This document shows positions 35,674 to 47,620 of a stretch of DNA of 64,000 nucleotides, in pieces. Within the stretch, counting starts at the first letter, position 1. Each line of letters begins with the position of its first letter. The stretch covers positions 362,436-426,435 of the forward strand of contig JAIWNI010000015.1 of NCBI GenBank assembly GCA_025331435.1, read 5' to 3'. The position numbers were made by a program, and so were the translations under genes. The notes beneath the pieces were generated by a model. That model was not told the origin of the DNA. It searched no databases and saw nothing but the letters and a program-made list of their open reading frames with translations. This DNA is from Choanephora cucurbitarum (lineage: Eukaryota > Mucoromycota > Mucoromycetes > Mucorales > Choanephoraceae).

Positions 35674-36465
35674 TTTACCTTTTTTGTTTATATAACTTCT
35701 TGTTTAATACCTCCACTCTCTTTCTTTTTTTTCTGCATTTACTCCTTATTTTCATAATCATTAAATATTCTTGCTTTACTATACGAAATCAAGCTTTAAC
35801 GGAGTATGAGCTTAAAATTAGAGACTGAACGGTCCTTTTGACCGAATATTCTGTGGTTGTACAGCTAAAGAAAGAAGTTTTGCTCATCAAACCACTTCTG
35901 GTTCAAACACATAGAAATTAGGTTTTTATAAAAGTTCTTTTCACTTCAGATCCTATTCTTTGTTAGGCGTATACCATCTGAAGCGAGTATATCTTCGTCT
36001 ATCGTTTAAACTACTAATAAAATGCCATACGATCAGGACAAGAGAAGCATTTTGTTTGTTCAGATACGATGAGGAGAGAATATAGCCAAGGTGTAGTTTC
36101 TATTCCACTCTACAATGCTTCTATCATATGAATCATGTACAAGCAAGATTGCATCCAGATTTTCAATTGTAAACATGATCAACTGTTCCTGGAAACCCAG
36201 AGTGCTTCTAGCAATGCATAAAAAGGCTTTGACAAATATGATTGCAGTAAACAACATCGATCTAGAAAGGCACCCTTATGTCTTTTCAAACTCGTATTCT
36301 TCAAGGCAAATGCTCAGCATCTCTCAAGTTATCTATGTCTCTATACAATCCTTGTACCTCCACTGGCTTTAAAGTCCAAGAAGAAAGTGGGACCTTATTT
36401 TCTATTGGCATTTTGAGTCCCGACCTTCATTTCTGTCTTTCTTTGTTTAGTTGACAACAATAAAA
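35674..36465 (+). other. Intergenic, upstream of P450 reductase
   Basis: No supported gene; short open frames at 36060-36372 lack family signals. Presumed 3' end of the GAT gene and promoter of the reductase. Confidence 0.5.
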
Positions 36466-38665
36466 ATGGAAGACCAACCTGCCTCTGATAGACTACTGGA
36501 TACAACTGACATTATCTTATTAAGCGCTATTGGTATTGGCACTGCTGCATGGTTCGGTCGACATCAGATTGCCAATCTGCTCTTTGGCAAAAAGGAGGAA
36601 CCTGCATTAGTGACATCAGCACCTAAAAGAGAAAGAAACTTTGTTAAAGTGATGGAGGAACAGGTGAGATGAAGGGATCAGACAGGAGAGCGAGACTATA
36701 GACTTACATGTTACTCTCTAGGGTAGAAAAGCAATTGTCTTTTATGGTTCACAAACAGGCACAGCAGAAGGATATGCTACTCGTCTTGCCAAAGAATGCT
36801 CTCAACGATTCGGTGTGAGCTGTATGACAGCCGATTTGGAGTTATATGACTTGACTTATTTGGATCAACTGCCCAAAGACAAAGTGGCCATCTTTATCTT
36901 GGCTACCTATGGTGAAGGCGAGCCTACAGACAATGCTGTTGATTTTTGGGATCTCTTGACAGAAGAAGAAGAACCAAGCTTTTCGGAAAACAGTCATCTC
37001 TCTAATCTGAACTATATCCTGTTCGGCTTGGGAAACAAGACATACGAGCAATACAATGCAGTCTCTCGCCGAGTCAATCAACAGCTAATGAAATTAGGTG
37101 CTCATCGTATAGGTGAAGCAGGAGAGGGAGATGATGATGGATCATTAGAAGAAGATTTCTTGGCCTGGAAGGATCAGATGTGGCCTGCTTTCTGTAATTA
37201 TTTTGGTATCAATGAAACAAGTTCAGCAGGACCTAGAGTACCTATATATGCTGTAGAGGAATCAACAGACTATGAAAAGCCCGATGTCTATTTTGGTGAA
37301 TTGGCCGAAAAGACCACAAGGTAAAGAAAGAAAAAGAAAAGAAGGAACAATGAGCTGATCCCATCTGTACTTTCCAGCACTGCTGTCTATGATGCTAAAC
37401 GCCCTTATGTGGCGCCTTTGACAACGCGCGAATTGTTTCAAGGCACAGACCGTCATTGTCTCCATGTAGAGATTGATATCAGTCAGACCAATCTAAGCTA
37501 TACAACAGGCGATCACCTTGCTATCTGGCCTACCAACAACGAGATCGAAGTCAACCGTCTAGCCTCTGTATTGGGCTTGACAGACAGGTTGGACACAGTC
37601 GTCATGATCCAGGCTGTCGATCCAACAGCATCCCGAAAACACCCTTTCCCTGTACCCACAACCTATCGAGCCATGTTTAGACATTACATGGAGATTGCTA
37701 GTGTTGTCTCTCGTCAGGCTCTCTATTCGTTCATTGAATATGCTCCTTCAGAGACATCAAAGGCTATGTTGACTCAATTGGCTAATGATAAAGAGGCTTA
37801 CCGTCTTCATGTGGCCGATGCCTGTCGAAATCTGGCTGAAGTACTTGAATTTGTGATGGCCGGTCAAGATGGCCTCTTTAGTCAAGTACCTTTTGATTTA
37901 ATTGTAGAGACAATGGCACGTTTGCAACCTCGCTTCTATTCTATCTCAAGTTCATCCAAAGAGAGTCCTCAGCTGATCTCAGCCACCATCGTCACCCTTT
38001 CTTATCCTACCACCAAAGGTTGGGTCTATGGCGTCAATTCTAATTTCATGTATCAGATTGAAGCAGCCAAAAAGGGCGAACAACAGCAACCTCTGTATGA
38101 TCTTGCTGGCCCTCGTCAAGCCTATCTAGGTCCTGACGGTCTCTGTAGTCGTATCCCCGTGCATGTACGCCATTCTCAATTCAGACTACCGCGCAACCCA
38201 AGTGTGCCTGTGATCATGATTGGTCCTGGTACAGGTGTGGCTCCCTTCCGTGGGTTTGTGCGTGAAAGAGCCTTTGAGAAGAAGGAAGGCAAGAAGGTCG
38301 GCACCACCCTCTTGTTCTATGGCAGTCGTCATCAAGCACAAGACTTTTTGTACGCTGAAGAATGGCCTGAACTGTTTAGTACTTTGGGTGGCGACTCTCA
38401 GATGATCACTGCCTTCTCTCGAGATCAGCCTGAGAAGATCTATGTTCAACATCGTCTTCAGCAACACAGTGCTCTTCTCTGGACTCTTTTAGAACAAGGT
38501 GCTTATGTCTATGTCTGTGGTGATGCCAAGAATATGGCGCGTGAAGTCAACCAAGCCCTGGTGAATTGTGTGGTAGTAGAGGGTGGTAAATCAGAGTCAG
38601 AAGCACAGGCTTATATCAAGAGTTTAAGGAATATGAGCCGTTACCAAGAAGATGTTTGGAGTTAA
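36466..38665 (+). CDS. NCP1: NADPH-cytochrome P450 reductase
   Basis: Predicted 694 aa; exons 36466..36663, 36722..37320, 37378..38665. The ATG at 36466 was used (the upstream frame starts with TTG). An ER anchor lies at about 15-42 (IILLSAIGIGTAAWF). The FMN domain has FYGSQTGTAEGYATRL and ATYGEGEPTDNA, GLGNKTYEQYN. The FAD domain has RFYSISSSS and the NADPH domain has IGPGTGVAPFRGFVRER, FYGSRHQAQDFLY, YVCGDAKNMAREV and the C-terminal ...YQEDVWS with the stacking Trp next to the end. It transfers electrons from NADPH to microsomal P450s (e.g. CYP51, CYP61) and other acceptors. Length equals the family norm. The HPS1-like gene begins 140 bp downstream on the same strand. Confidence 0.97.
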
Positions 38666-38805
38666 GCGGTGTTTGGAAAGGTGCGCATGATTCTGTAGCA
38701 CATTTTCATGGCCTTTTTTTTTTGGAGTCCCGCATTTATGTATAGATATATTTTTTAAAAACTCTTAAATAAATAGAAAACGAGAATAATGAAAGAGAGA
38801 AAAGA

Positions 38806-40953
38806 ATGATTTATTTCATTTTAAACAAGTTAGGTTCAGTCATCTACCAGTCAGAGCAACATGACCTGATGACAGAAAACAACAAAATCCGCTATCTTCC
38901 ACTACTTGTCATTAAAGATCTGATCCGAGCCAATCTTCATGACGTACTTGAATATGTAGACACAGGCCAAAAGCTTGTTGTCTTTAAAGAAGTAAGTGAT
39001 GTTCTGTAAAAATGGCTCTACTTAACTGTGTGTATCTTAGCAACAAAACCTGTTGTATGTAGCCTATGCTGATAAATACCCATCCTTACCTGTGTCAGTC
39101 ATTCAACTGCATCTAAAGACGATGCATCAATACCTCAAATTCCATTATGGTCCTCATTGGGCACTTCAACTACAAGGCAACCATCCACGTCGACACAAAC
39201 ATACACCGAGCTTGCGCCCTTCTGATATCCATACCTGTCTCTCTCAACTGCCATTCACTCAACGCATCCACTCTATTCGATCGATCGAATCACTCTGTGC
39301 CACTGAACAAGTTCAACTAGACGACGATTTACGGACTCGACTGACCGAAAGCCTCGCTCAATGTTGTCAGCCATTTGTGTATTCTCCTTCCAAATCACCC
39401 TTTTTTAACCTAGATACCTTAGATACTTGGTCTCGGTGCTTTTTGTTTGCACGTGAGAAACTAGTAGTAGAAGCAAGCCATCAATCGAATCATGCACCGG
39501 ATGAATTTGTCTATTTTCTACGGTTGCTTGTGTCACACTATTTATTAGAAAAACATGAAATTGCCACACCTCAGCATACTCTCTCTCAGTCCATTGTCTC
39601 CAATACCACTTCCATCTTCCCTTCATCCCCCTCTTCTTCTTCCTCATCATCTTTAGCGTATGTCTATGAAGCCAACTCCAGTTCAGCTCCCTTTAAGATG
39701 CGAGGCAAATCGACTTCTTCTGCCACTGTTGTCTCGTCTGATTCTTCTCTCTCCTATTGGCACACTCAGACACCTCGGATGGATATTCAACGTGTACCGT
39801 CTAATGTACTTCACCATCCAGTCAATTCATCCAGTACAATTGCTGATATCTTAAATATGGACGAAATAGGCTATTCAAAACCTTTTCTGTCCAGCAGTGT
39901 ACCTTCTTCTCATCAAGGCATTCCTCTCATCAGTCCAACCAGCTCTGAGCATATCGCTTCAGCTCCTTCATCACCTACAAGCCGTTCAAGGTCTCAAAGC
40001 TTTAATCTAGGAGATGACGAAGAAGAAGAAGGAACGATAGACAGTTCATCTGTAAAGCATCTCTTGACTCATCTAATGAAAGGAGAACATGGCTATTTCG
40101 ATCAACCGGATGATGTCAAACTGGTGAGACGATGGGTGAATCTAGAGGGCCATATCTATCTGGCAAATCTGATTCTTGTCTATTATTCAGGACTATGTGC
40201 CATTGTTGTCTGTAAAGATGATCCTGTAAGTACATTTGTGTGTGTTTAGGAATGTATGTGACTCATTTAGCATTCTAGACACCCAACAAGGCCATGTTAA
40301 GGCATACTTGGAAACCCAAATCAAGCCAAGTAAAGCAATTCAAGTCTCAGCTAAAAGATTGCCTTCAAGACTTTTATGATTTCCTACTGACAAAGGAAGC
40401 CACTCATTTCACCAATCTCTCATTTGCCCTCACCTATCCTGGCCTAGTTCATTTTATTCATTTCAATCAGCGTATGATGACTGCACCATGCTTAGTGGAT
40501 CTGAATGAATTAGACAGGCATCATGAATTGCTGTATGAAGTCTACAATCAATACAGCACAGATCCCTGTCCTTGGGTTTGGCCTCATCAATCTCGCCTTA
40601 AACAATTGGTAAGTTTGCTTTTCTTTCTTTCTTTATATGCTTATCCTTCTCTCTCTCTCTCTTTTTTTCAGTGCCATCAATTACTTAGAATAGGCCATAA
40701 TACAACCAATCAGATCATTCAGTTATCCAAAGATAAAGCCTTCTATTTTCTATGTCAACTGGATCAAGAAGAAAGGGCTCTGTTTGCTGTCTATTTCAAT
40801 ATAGCACCTCCAGATAGGCTGTGGCGTATGCATCAAAGATTATTTCAAGATATCAATCAACGTAGTTTTTATTCTCTAGCAGCAAATGTCAAGTTGGATG
40901 GCAATGTATCCTTGTGTTCCTCAAAGAAGGTTTCGACTGTCAATTCCTTTTGA
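38806..40953 (+). CDS. HPS1-like longin protein (BLOC-3 subunit homologue)
   Basis: Predicted 660 aa; exons 38806..38991, 39041..40225, 40279..40608, 40672..40953. The N-terminus reads as a longin domain (about 1-130: MIYFILNKLGSVIYQSEQHD, LLYVAYADKYP, LKTMHQYLKFHYG). A helical middle follows (IRSIESLCATEQVQ, LARE-like FLFAREKLVVEASH). Then comes a Ser-rich insert (about 260-405) and a C-terminal part with GLVHFIHFNQRMMTAPCL. That phrase and its placing resemble LVHFIYVDR...MMAP in animal HPS1. In animals HPS1-HPS4 form BLOC-3, the GEF for Rab32/Rab38 in lysosome-related organelle biogenesis. Another longin family (Mon1, Ccz1, Fuzzy) is the main alternative. The last 85 nt overlap the mL50 CDS on the other strand. 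Confidence 0.65.
40869..40953. other. Antisense overlap of two coding sequences
   Basis: The mL50 stop (40869-40871, -) lies inside the last HPS1-like exon, whose first in-frame stop is at 40951-40953 (+). Neither frame has an earlier stop, so coding sequences overlap for 85 nt. Confidence 0.7.
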
Positions 40954-41508
40954 TCAAAAGAACCCTTGAAGAATTCCAAAATATCTTGTGTTGTCTTTAA
41001 TTGGTTCAGTTGATAGTTGGGTACTTCTTTACCCGTTTGTTGCATACTGTCCTTTAAGATCTATTTTTATATACATAAAGAATGAACAGAGGAATTCAGA
41101 GTAATTAGATGGCTATCACTTACCTGAAACTTGATATTTAAATCATCTAAAGGTAAACTAGTTTCAGTAGCTTGTGGTAAATGATGTTGAATGACAGACT
41201 TGACAGTTGTTTCAATAGCCTCTACATCAGTCAATACATCACTACGCTTCCAACTAAAGATCTATAAGTTGACTATCCTTATCCTCTTCTTTACACACTT
41301 ACGAAACAATTTCTTCAGCATCTTCATAGTCTACATTAAATGTCACTTTGGTTTCTTCTTCAGTAGTTGTAGGTTGAACAGGGGTTTGTTCCTTTTTGGC
41401 CCAAGGATTGATTTTGCCAAACAGGCCATCGCTCTCAGCCATCATGGCACGGGTTGTGTGAATGTATCGAGTAGAAGCTAAGGCAAAAATACGTCTTGAA
41501 GGAATCAT
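40869..41508 (-). CDS. Mitochondrial large ribosomal subunit protein mL50-like
   Basis: Predicted 175 aa; complement(join(40869..41060,41124..41253,41303..41508)). The N-terminus MIPSRRIFALASTRYIHTTR is a mitochondrial presequence. The second half (WKRSDVLTDVEAIE, LDDLNIKFQILKDSMQQTGK, VPNYQLNQLKTTQDILEFF) matches the MRPL50 domain: LSDxxxKFxLLxxxxxxxGxxVPxxxLxxxxTxxDVLxFY. It is a structural component of the mitoribosome large subunit. Splice sites were chosen by frame; using the AG at 41262 instead of 41254 breaks the frame. The CDS tail overlaps the HPS1-like exon by 85 nt with convergent orientation. Confidence 0.75.
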
Positions 41509-43104
41509 GATAAAAGTATTTAAAGAGAAAGAAAAGAGAGAGAGAAAAAAAACTCAAAGAAACATCATAAAATCAGTCACGGGCCTCGAAAAAGAAGAGA
41601 GAGAGGACAGTAAAGATGTCTAGGTTTGGGTGTCCCGGAGTTTCAATAGAGAATCCCAAGCTACTTTGGTGGATAATGCTATTCATCGAAAACCACAATA
41701 CCAACACTAGCTACTTTGGAGTACAATACCCTGATAGCTAAGCATTTAAGAAGCCATATTGTTGAGTCATGGGGGTGAGATTTCCAGTGATTTAACTCAG
41801 TGGCATATCGACATTGGATAAGCTTCAGAAAGAAATGTCAAAAATATAGTAAACGGATACTACTACTCCCTTCAAAGCTACTTGTCGCAAAGACCTTACT
41901 TTTTGAGAAAGGAAGGCACAAAATTGTTTTGAAAATGACTCGAAATCAACAATCTGTTTCTTGAAAAACGGTTATGAGTCATAAAAGTTGTCATGCTAAG
42001 GCTGGATTTACTTAAACTTGTGATGGTGATATCAAGCACAACACTTGGCATGTCAATTGTAAAGGTCTTTTTTGGCATCAAGAATTATTTCTATTGGTCC
42101 ATGATATACATATATCTGAAATGAGAAAGAGCACAGTATTCTTTGGATTGCCATTGTTGGTCTAGATCAGCTACATAATTTTGTCCATTTAGGCTATCAA
42201 ACTGATTTCACAAAGACAGATCATGAGTATGTATATTATTGTGGAAATGCTGCTCCCACCTATCCATTCAAAGCAACTGCCTATCATTTGCCGCTTCTCT
42301 GTTTCCTGACCTTCTGGTCAAGTTATGGGATCTGATACTATAGGGCAGTCATTCAATTGTCCATGTGCCCCTGAGTAGTATAGTTGCTTTATATCACTTT
42401 TTTAAAATACACATACAAGCAACTTACATGTTCATGGCTCGTTTATCCGCAGTGGTGCCTTGATTCCTTAAATGAATCTCTAGGCTTTTTATCCTCTTTA
42501 CGAAAACCCTTTTGGTATTGCTAAAAGTGATTGGTATCGGTTCTAGTAAGCATAAATATGGATAGCTATGAAGTCTCTAGCTGATGTGTATTCATCTATT
42601 TGAAGGTGACTACGATACTGTATGTGTCAAGGACTGTGGTCCACAACTGCTGACCAATAAGCAAACAACCAGGAATCATTCTTTTGCTGCTAACATCGTT
42701 TCCTACAAACTTTGTTCTGGTATGTCGTAGATACAGCAAAAAGAGTCGAAAAGTCGAGCCCAAGCTTCTTGCAGTCAATTGCAAAGTGTGCATACTTTTA
42801 CATGCAAAACACATTCAGGCTTCTGAGGTTATAGAGCAGCAGCTACATCAATAGGAAGAGTATTCAATACGCTTTATCTGTCATTTGGTTCATATGATGT
42901 AAGTGTGCTTTATTGTAATGCAGGAAGCATGAAAAAGTGTAAAATGTACCTTTGTGGCTTAATTAGTACTTTTTAGACTCCGGGTACACAGGTTTTATCT
43001 GCTCTTCACTCTTTTCAGTACACCCTCAAGAAAATAGACCTCTCCTAAGGCATTTGAAACTCCGTCTATTTTTATATTTTTTTCTTTCTTTCTTTAAAGA
43101 CACG
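41509..43104. other. Intergenic containing possible transposon relic
   Basis: Between the start of mL50 (-) and SNRNP40 (+). Coding-like scraps on the plus strand (HVNCKGLFWHQELFLLVHDI near 42048; VGLDQLHNFVHLGYQTDF near 42160; DYDTVCVKDCGPQLLTNKQ near 42610) occur in different frames with stops between them. I do not recognise a family. Confidence 0.4.
41628..42989. mobile_element. Putative degenerate DNA element with short inverted ends
   Basis: GTGTCCCGGAGT at 41630-41641 is mirrored by ACTCCGGGTACAC at 42977-42989 (one extra base in the right copy). The hexamer AGGTTT stands outside both ends (41622-41627 and 42990-42995), as a target duplication would. The interior carries broken coding scraps. 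The short ends and two extra G on the left leave room for chance. Confidence 0.35.
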
Positions 43105-44433
43105 ATGGCAGAAAAAAGACAGGCAGAATCATCCAATGGAGGCACTCTTATAAAACGTGCCAAGTCAGATACTCAAGATAATAGTCAGTCACTCATCAAC
43201 CTATCTGATCAACGATCTGGTACACGAAATGCAATTGTTGGCACTGTACGCGCGTTTTCTTTATTTTATTTTTTATGTTATTTCATCAACACTAAGCAAC
43301 TTGTTTTATAATAGATTAAGCGTACATCTGGATTAGAAGCACCTGTGATGCAATTGACAGGCCATAATGTAAAGTCGAACTATCTCTAACATGACCTTGC
43401 AAAGATATTGATATAAAGAGTTGGGGAAATAGGGTGAAATTTATACTTGTCAATTTGATCCTTCTGGAGAATACATTGCCAGTGCTGGTTTTGATAGACA
43501 GATTTGTAAGTGATTGGATAAACTATCCTTTTTTTCTGTAGATGATTTACTCTATTCTGTAGTATTATGGAATACATATGGTGAAGTCAAGAATTACGGT
43601 ATTCTGAAAGGACACACCAATGCCATCATGGAATTACATTGGTCTCGAGATGGTAGCCAGATCTTTAGTTGCTCAGCCGATAAGACAGTAGGTATCTTTG
43701 ATGCCAAGACAGGTGAGCGTGTACGTCGATGGAGAGGACACAGTGCTGTTGTCAACAGCTGTCAAGTTGTCCGCCGTGGTCCTGAATTGGTTGTCTCGGG
43801 CAGTGACGATCGCACAGTGAAGATATGGGATCACCGAACAAAGGAGGCAGTACATACATTTGATCATGATTACCCTATTACCAGTGTTTCTTTTAGTGAT
43901 GCTGGTGATATGGTGTTTGCAGGTGGTTTGGATAATGAAATTCATGCATGGGATGTTCGTAAACATCAATCTGTCTATTCATTAAGTGGACATGCTGATA
44001 CGGTTACTGGTATGGCCTTAAGTCCAGATGGGTCTCATCTATTGACCAATGCAATGGATAATACAGGTAAAGAACTATAGATATCATGTACATATGCATT
44101 GACTAATTGAATCGTCAAGTGCGTGTATGGGATATCAAGCCCTTTGCGCCTACAGATCGTTGTCTCAAGATATTTGAAGGTGCTCCTCATGGTTACGAAA
44201 AGAACCTGATCCGTCCCTGTTGGTCTACAGATGGTAGTCAGATTGCTTGTGGTTCAGCTGATAGAACAGTGGTGATTTGGCAAGTGGAAAGCAGAAAGAT
44301 TCTCTATAAACTTCCTGGCCATAAGGGTTGTGTTAATGATGTGGACTGGCACCCTAAGGAACCTATTGTGATGAGTGCAAGTACTGATAAGACTATGTTC
44401 TTGGGTGAAGTAAAGCCTACTAAATTAGTGTAA
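43105..44433 (+). CDS. SNRNP40: U5 snRNP 40 kDa WD-repeat protein (SNRNP40/Cwf17)
   Basis: Predicted 361 aa; exons 43105..43245, 43315..43368, 43433..43505, 43563..44066, 44120..44433. The N-terminal basic region (TLIKRAKSD; RTSGLEAPVMQLTGHNGEIY) matches the start of SNRNP40. Seven WD repeats follow with GH...WD spacing (LKGHTNAIMELHWSRDGSQI, DRTVKIWDHRT, TRVWD-like VRVWDIKPFAP). The last repeat ends STDKTMFLGEVKP, as in human U5-40K where it ends DKRIYMGEI. It is a spliceosome component contacting Prp8 in the nucleus. Length equals the family's 350-360. Confidence 0.93.
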
Positions 44434-44623
44434 TTTATGCAACTTCTTTTATTATTATTATTACCCTAACTTCTTATAAGGGAACTTTGTATAAAATGAA
44501 AATAAACAATGTTTAGAATCAATACAGTCTCAGTAGAAACCACACGTTAAGAAATAAAGAATAATTATATTTACAGCAAATAAATTAAAAAGAAAAAAAA
44601 GAGATCGAAATTAGGATTTTTTT

Positions 44624-44945
44624 TTACATGACAATACAACAACCGGAAGCGCCACTGCCTCCTGCGGCCGGCGCAAAAGGATCTTCTTCTTTACTTACAG
44701 GACCCCACACAGATGGTACTAATGGATCCCTTGTGTTGCTACAATAATCTATCAAGCTAATTGATGGAGGGTTAGGTAAAAGTTTGTTTATTCTTTTTGT
44801 ATCTATCTCACCTTTTCGATGCCTCGGAAACAGGAATACGTGACAGTTCAAGTTGTTCTTTTAAGCGTTCATTGTATTCGAGAATTCGCTTGAGCTTAGC
44901 TTCGGATATGTTGTAAGACTTTTTAGACGCCAACTGGGTATACAT
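44624..44945 (-). CDS. Heterotrimeric G-protein gamma subunit
   Basis: Predicted 88 aa; complement(join(44624..44756,44812..44945)). The N-terminal coiled helix ([25 protein letters not shown]) is followed by [19 protein letters not shown], the Gbeta-binding NPF-like region, and the protein ends [13 protein letters not shown] is a farnesylation CAAX box with an extra cysteine for palmitoylation, as in fungal Ste18/Gng1. It anchors Gbeta-gamma at the plasma membrane for pheromone/nutrient signalling. The ATG at 44943-44945 was used because the upstream extension is low complexity. The 3' end faces SNRNP40 across 190 bp. Confidence 0.93.
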
Positions 44946-47620
44946 GATCAATGTTAGAGAGAAAAAATAGAAAAGAGGGAGTGAGGAAAAAGAAAGAAGA
45001 AGAAAAGGAAATAAGGAATTATTTTGGTATCGCCTGAAAATCATTCTAAAGCCCGCATTCAGTAGTGGTGGTACTAAGTTTTATTTTTCTATTTTGCTTT
45101 ACTAAGACATATCCCTAAGAAGATATATCGTTTGTATAGATCATTTTATAAGTTAATGTTTCAAGCAGAACTGAGCCTTTACTTTTCGTTTTTTCCTTTG
45201 TCTTTTTTTTTTTTTTATAATTAGATGGTTCAAACTGGCCGAAAGCTTTAAAGAAAAAAAAAGGATCTACAGTATTGTTATTTTTGAAGTAACACAGACA
45301 TTCTGTGGAGAACCATTTGACTTTGAAAGCAGTTAAATGACGCCTAATCTGAATTGCAATGCCAATGGGTTCGCAGTTGAGAATGAACAAGTGCTTTGCA
45401 ACAATCGAAAAAAAAAAGAGGCGAGAGACACATATAGAGATGTATTTTAACCAGAAAACCAATTGTAAGTTAAAGAGTTTTACGCTTGTATAACACTCTT
45501 ATTAACTGCTAATAGAGCTAACGTTGTCTCAGTCTTAATGAAGAGCACACTTCAGTCCTAACAATACGACTGTCGTCATTGTATATTATGCAAGCTCAGT
45601 TTAGGTCAAGGCAACGCATGTTGGATATATCTCAACCTTGTTCGAGCTTATGAAAGGTACAATGAGTATTGAATATAGGATACAGTCGTAATAATTTGTG
45701 GTGCTTTTTGTCATCATTTGATAACTTTAGCTTGAAACTCTCATTCTTCTTGATCATAATTGATTTTTTAGTTAAAGATTCTAGAATGCATTTGCGCATC
45801 AAGTCGCACAATCATATAGTAGCTGCTCGGCCTACGAGTGTTTGATTTAAAAGTATACTTAATATAAGAGTACTTTTCTCAAGAATATGAACACTTTAAA
45901 ATGAAGCGACAATTGTAGTATAGTTAATAAAGTGATTATTCTTTTTTATTTGAAGAGTAAAAACTATCCGTATCAACCATCTATGCTGCCATCTAAATTG
46001 GCTATCATAACATTAAAAGTACAACAGATCAACCACCTTGAAAAAAGCCAGTACCTAGATATGCGTTTCTTTTGAGATATCTCAACTAGAGTCATCAAAT
46101 TCATATGTGTCAGACTAAACTCAATGCTAAGAGGAGACACGTACCCTTATCATTTAAAATAGAAAACAGCCTGAGTACATGCTTGAGCTTTGTAAGCTAT
46201 TAGTTTGATGCCATATATTAGGATGTGACTAACACCAGGTGTTGCAACTTGGCGGCCAGAAGTCTCAACATATCTATAGAGTTATGCGAAAAAGTAACTC
46301 TAGCTCTAAACAACGTTTAAGGCAAGCTATCAAAAGGCGTATAAACGACAAATCGGCAAAGGCTATCAGGTGTGTACATGTTGATTTCAAGTTTCCTTGA
46401 GAGCCTTTTGATCGAGAGCATTTGTTGTATTGACCATAGCTTATCCCAAAAGATATCCTTCACCTCTAAGACTGAATGATGAGAATACTTAGGCGCTCAA
46501 CCAATTCTCCAGATTAAGTTCTACTCATCTCTTATTGTAGTTGTTCGCAATTTTAAAAATGCTATAGAATAATAAGCTTTTAAAAGACATTGCTATTCTA
46601 GAGAAAAGCACTCTCGAGCTTGTGAAAATGCTGACTTTTTTTGTGTTTCTGTTACAGTCCATCATCGAAGTCTGTGCACAAATTTCTTTTTTCATGCATA
46701 TGTTTTAGCCAGACAAGATTTGTTGCAATGGCAGATTTCAACTACAAGACTGAAGCCATTGTTTATGATATTTCCCTTTTTTCTTTCTTCTTATCTTTCT
46801 ACACCTAATTTTTTTTCTTTACCTTCAGTTAACGATTGTCTGATCTGTCCAAAAATGCTAATATCATTGCAATCTATCGACCAGAGTTTCTATGAACGTT
46901 AATTGTATAGAATATTTGCTTTTCATATGCACTACAAGCAAAGAATTGAGTCATTCTTTGTACCTGTTCAAATTTTATTGAATTCTTTTACGTGTGAAGT
47001 TTGTAATGGCGGCCCTTCTTGGATATTGCTTTTGAGGCTGCCCCTTAATTTCCAAGGGCTTCAACATCGTTTTGTGCCGTCTCCCAAAGCTAATGATATT
47101 TGTCACTTCGAATATATGCCTTAAAACATAAGCGGCAATATGTCCAAAGAAACTTGGTTTTCGGATGACATGGCAGCTTTCTTTTTTGCAATAACCTACA
47201 ATGGTTGTGCATTTTAGTATACATTGCGTTTGAATTGTTTGTCTTTATCTGTCTTGTTTCTATATATTGCTCCAATTTTGGCCAGCAATGAAGCGGAACC
47301 ACAGATATCAGAACGTAATACCAGTAGCTGATTCTGCACTACGGTAATTCATTTAAATATAGGCGGGAGCTCCCATATTGATGGCCTCGCCAGATAGGTT
47401 GACTTGCAGCAGCACAAGTATATTTCAATTTTATTGACATCGCTTATTTAAGCCCTCAAAGAGGTTCTCTTTACAGCTATCACACTCTAGCATACGCTTT
47501 ATTTCACTCTCCGAATCTGATGTCATCTTTCTTTCTTTTTGGTGTGTATGTGCTTTCTCTAAATGTGCGTTTCGAGGGTTTAATTTCTTTTTTTTTTTTG
47601 TATTAATCTTACTTACAATA
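44946..47620. other. Gene-free region with coding-like scraps
   Basis: Starts with the promoter side of the G gamma gene. Open plus-strand fragments near 45530-45655 (SVLTIRLSSLYIMQAQ, RQRMLDISQPC), 46240-46380 (VMRKSNSSSKQRLRQAIKRR) and 46975-47120 (FTCEVCNGGPSWILLLRLPL) have protein-like composition but stops and no starts or clear splice sites. I read them as relics. The stretch 47400-47620 holds the T-rich promoter of the B15 subunit gene. Confidence 0.4.

Noticed and set aside
45115..45462. 115-codon minus-strand open frame
   Set aside because: Low-complexity, Lys- and Phe-rich from A/T runs; no domain, no conserved context.
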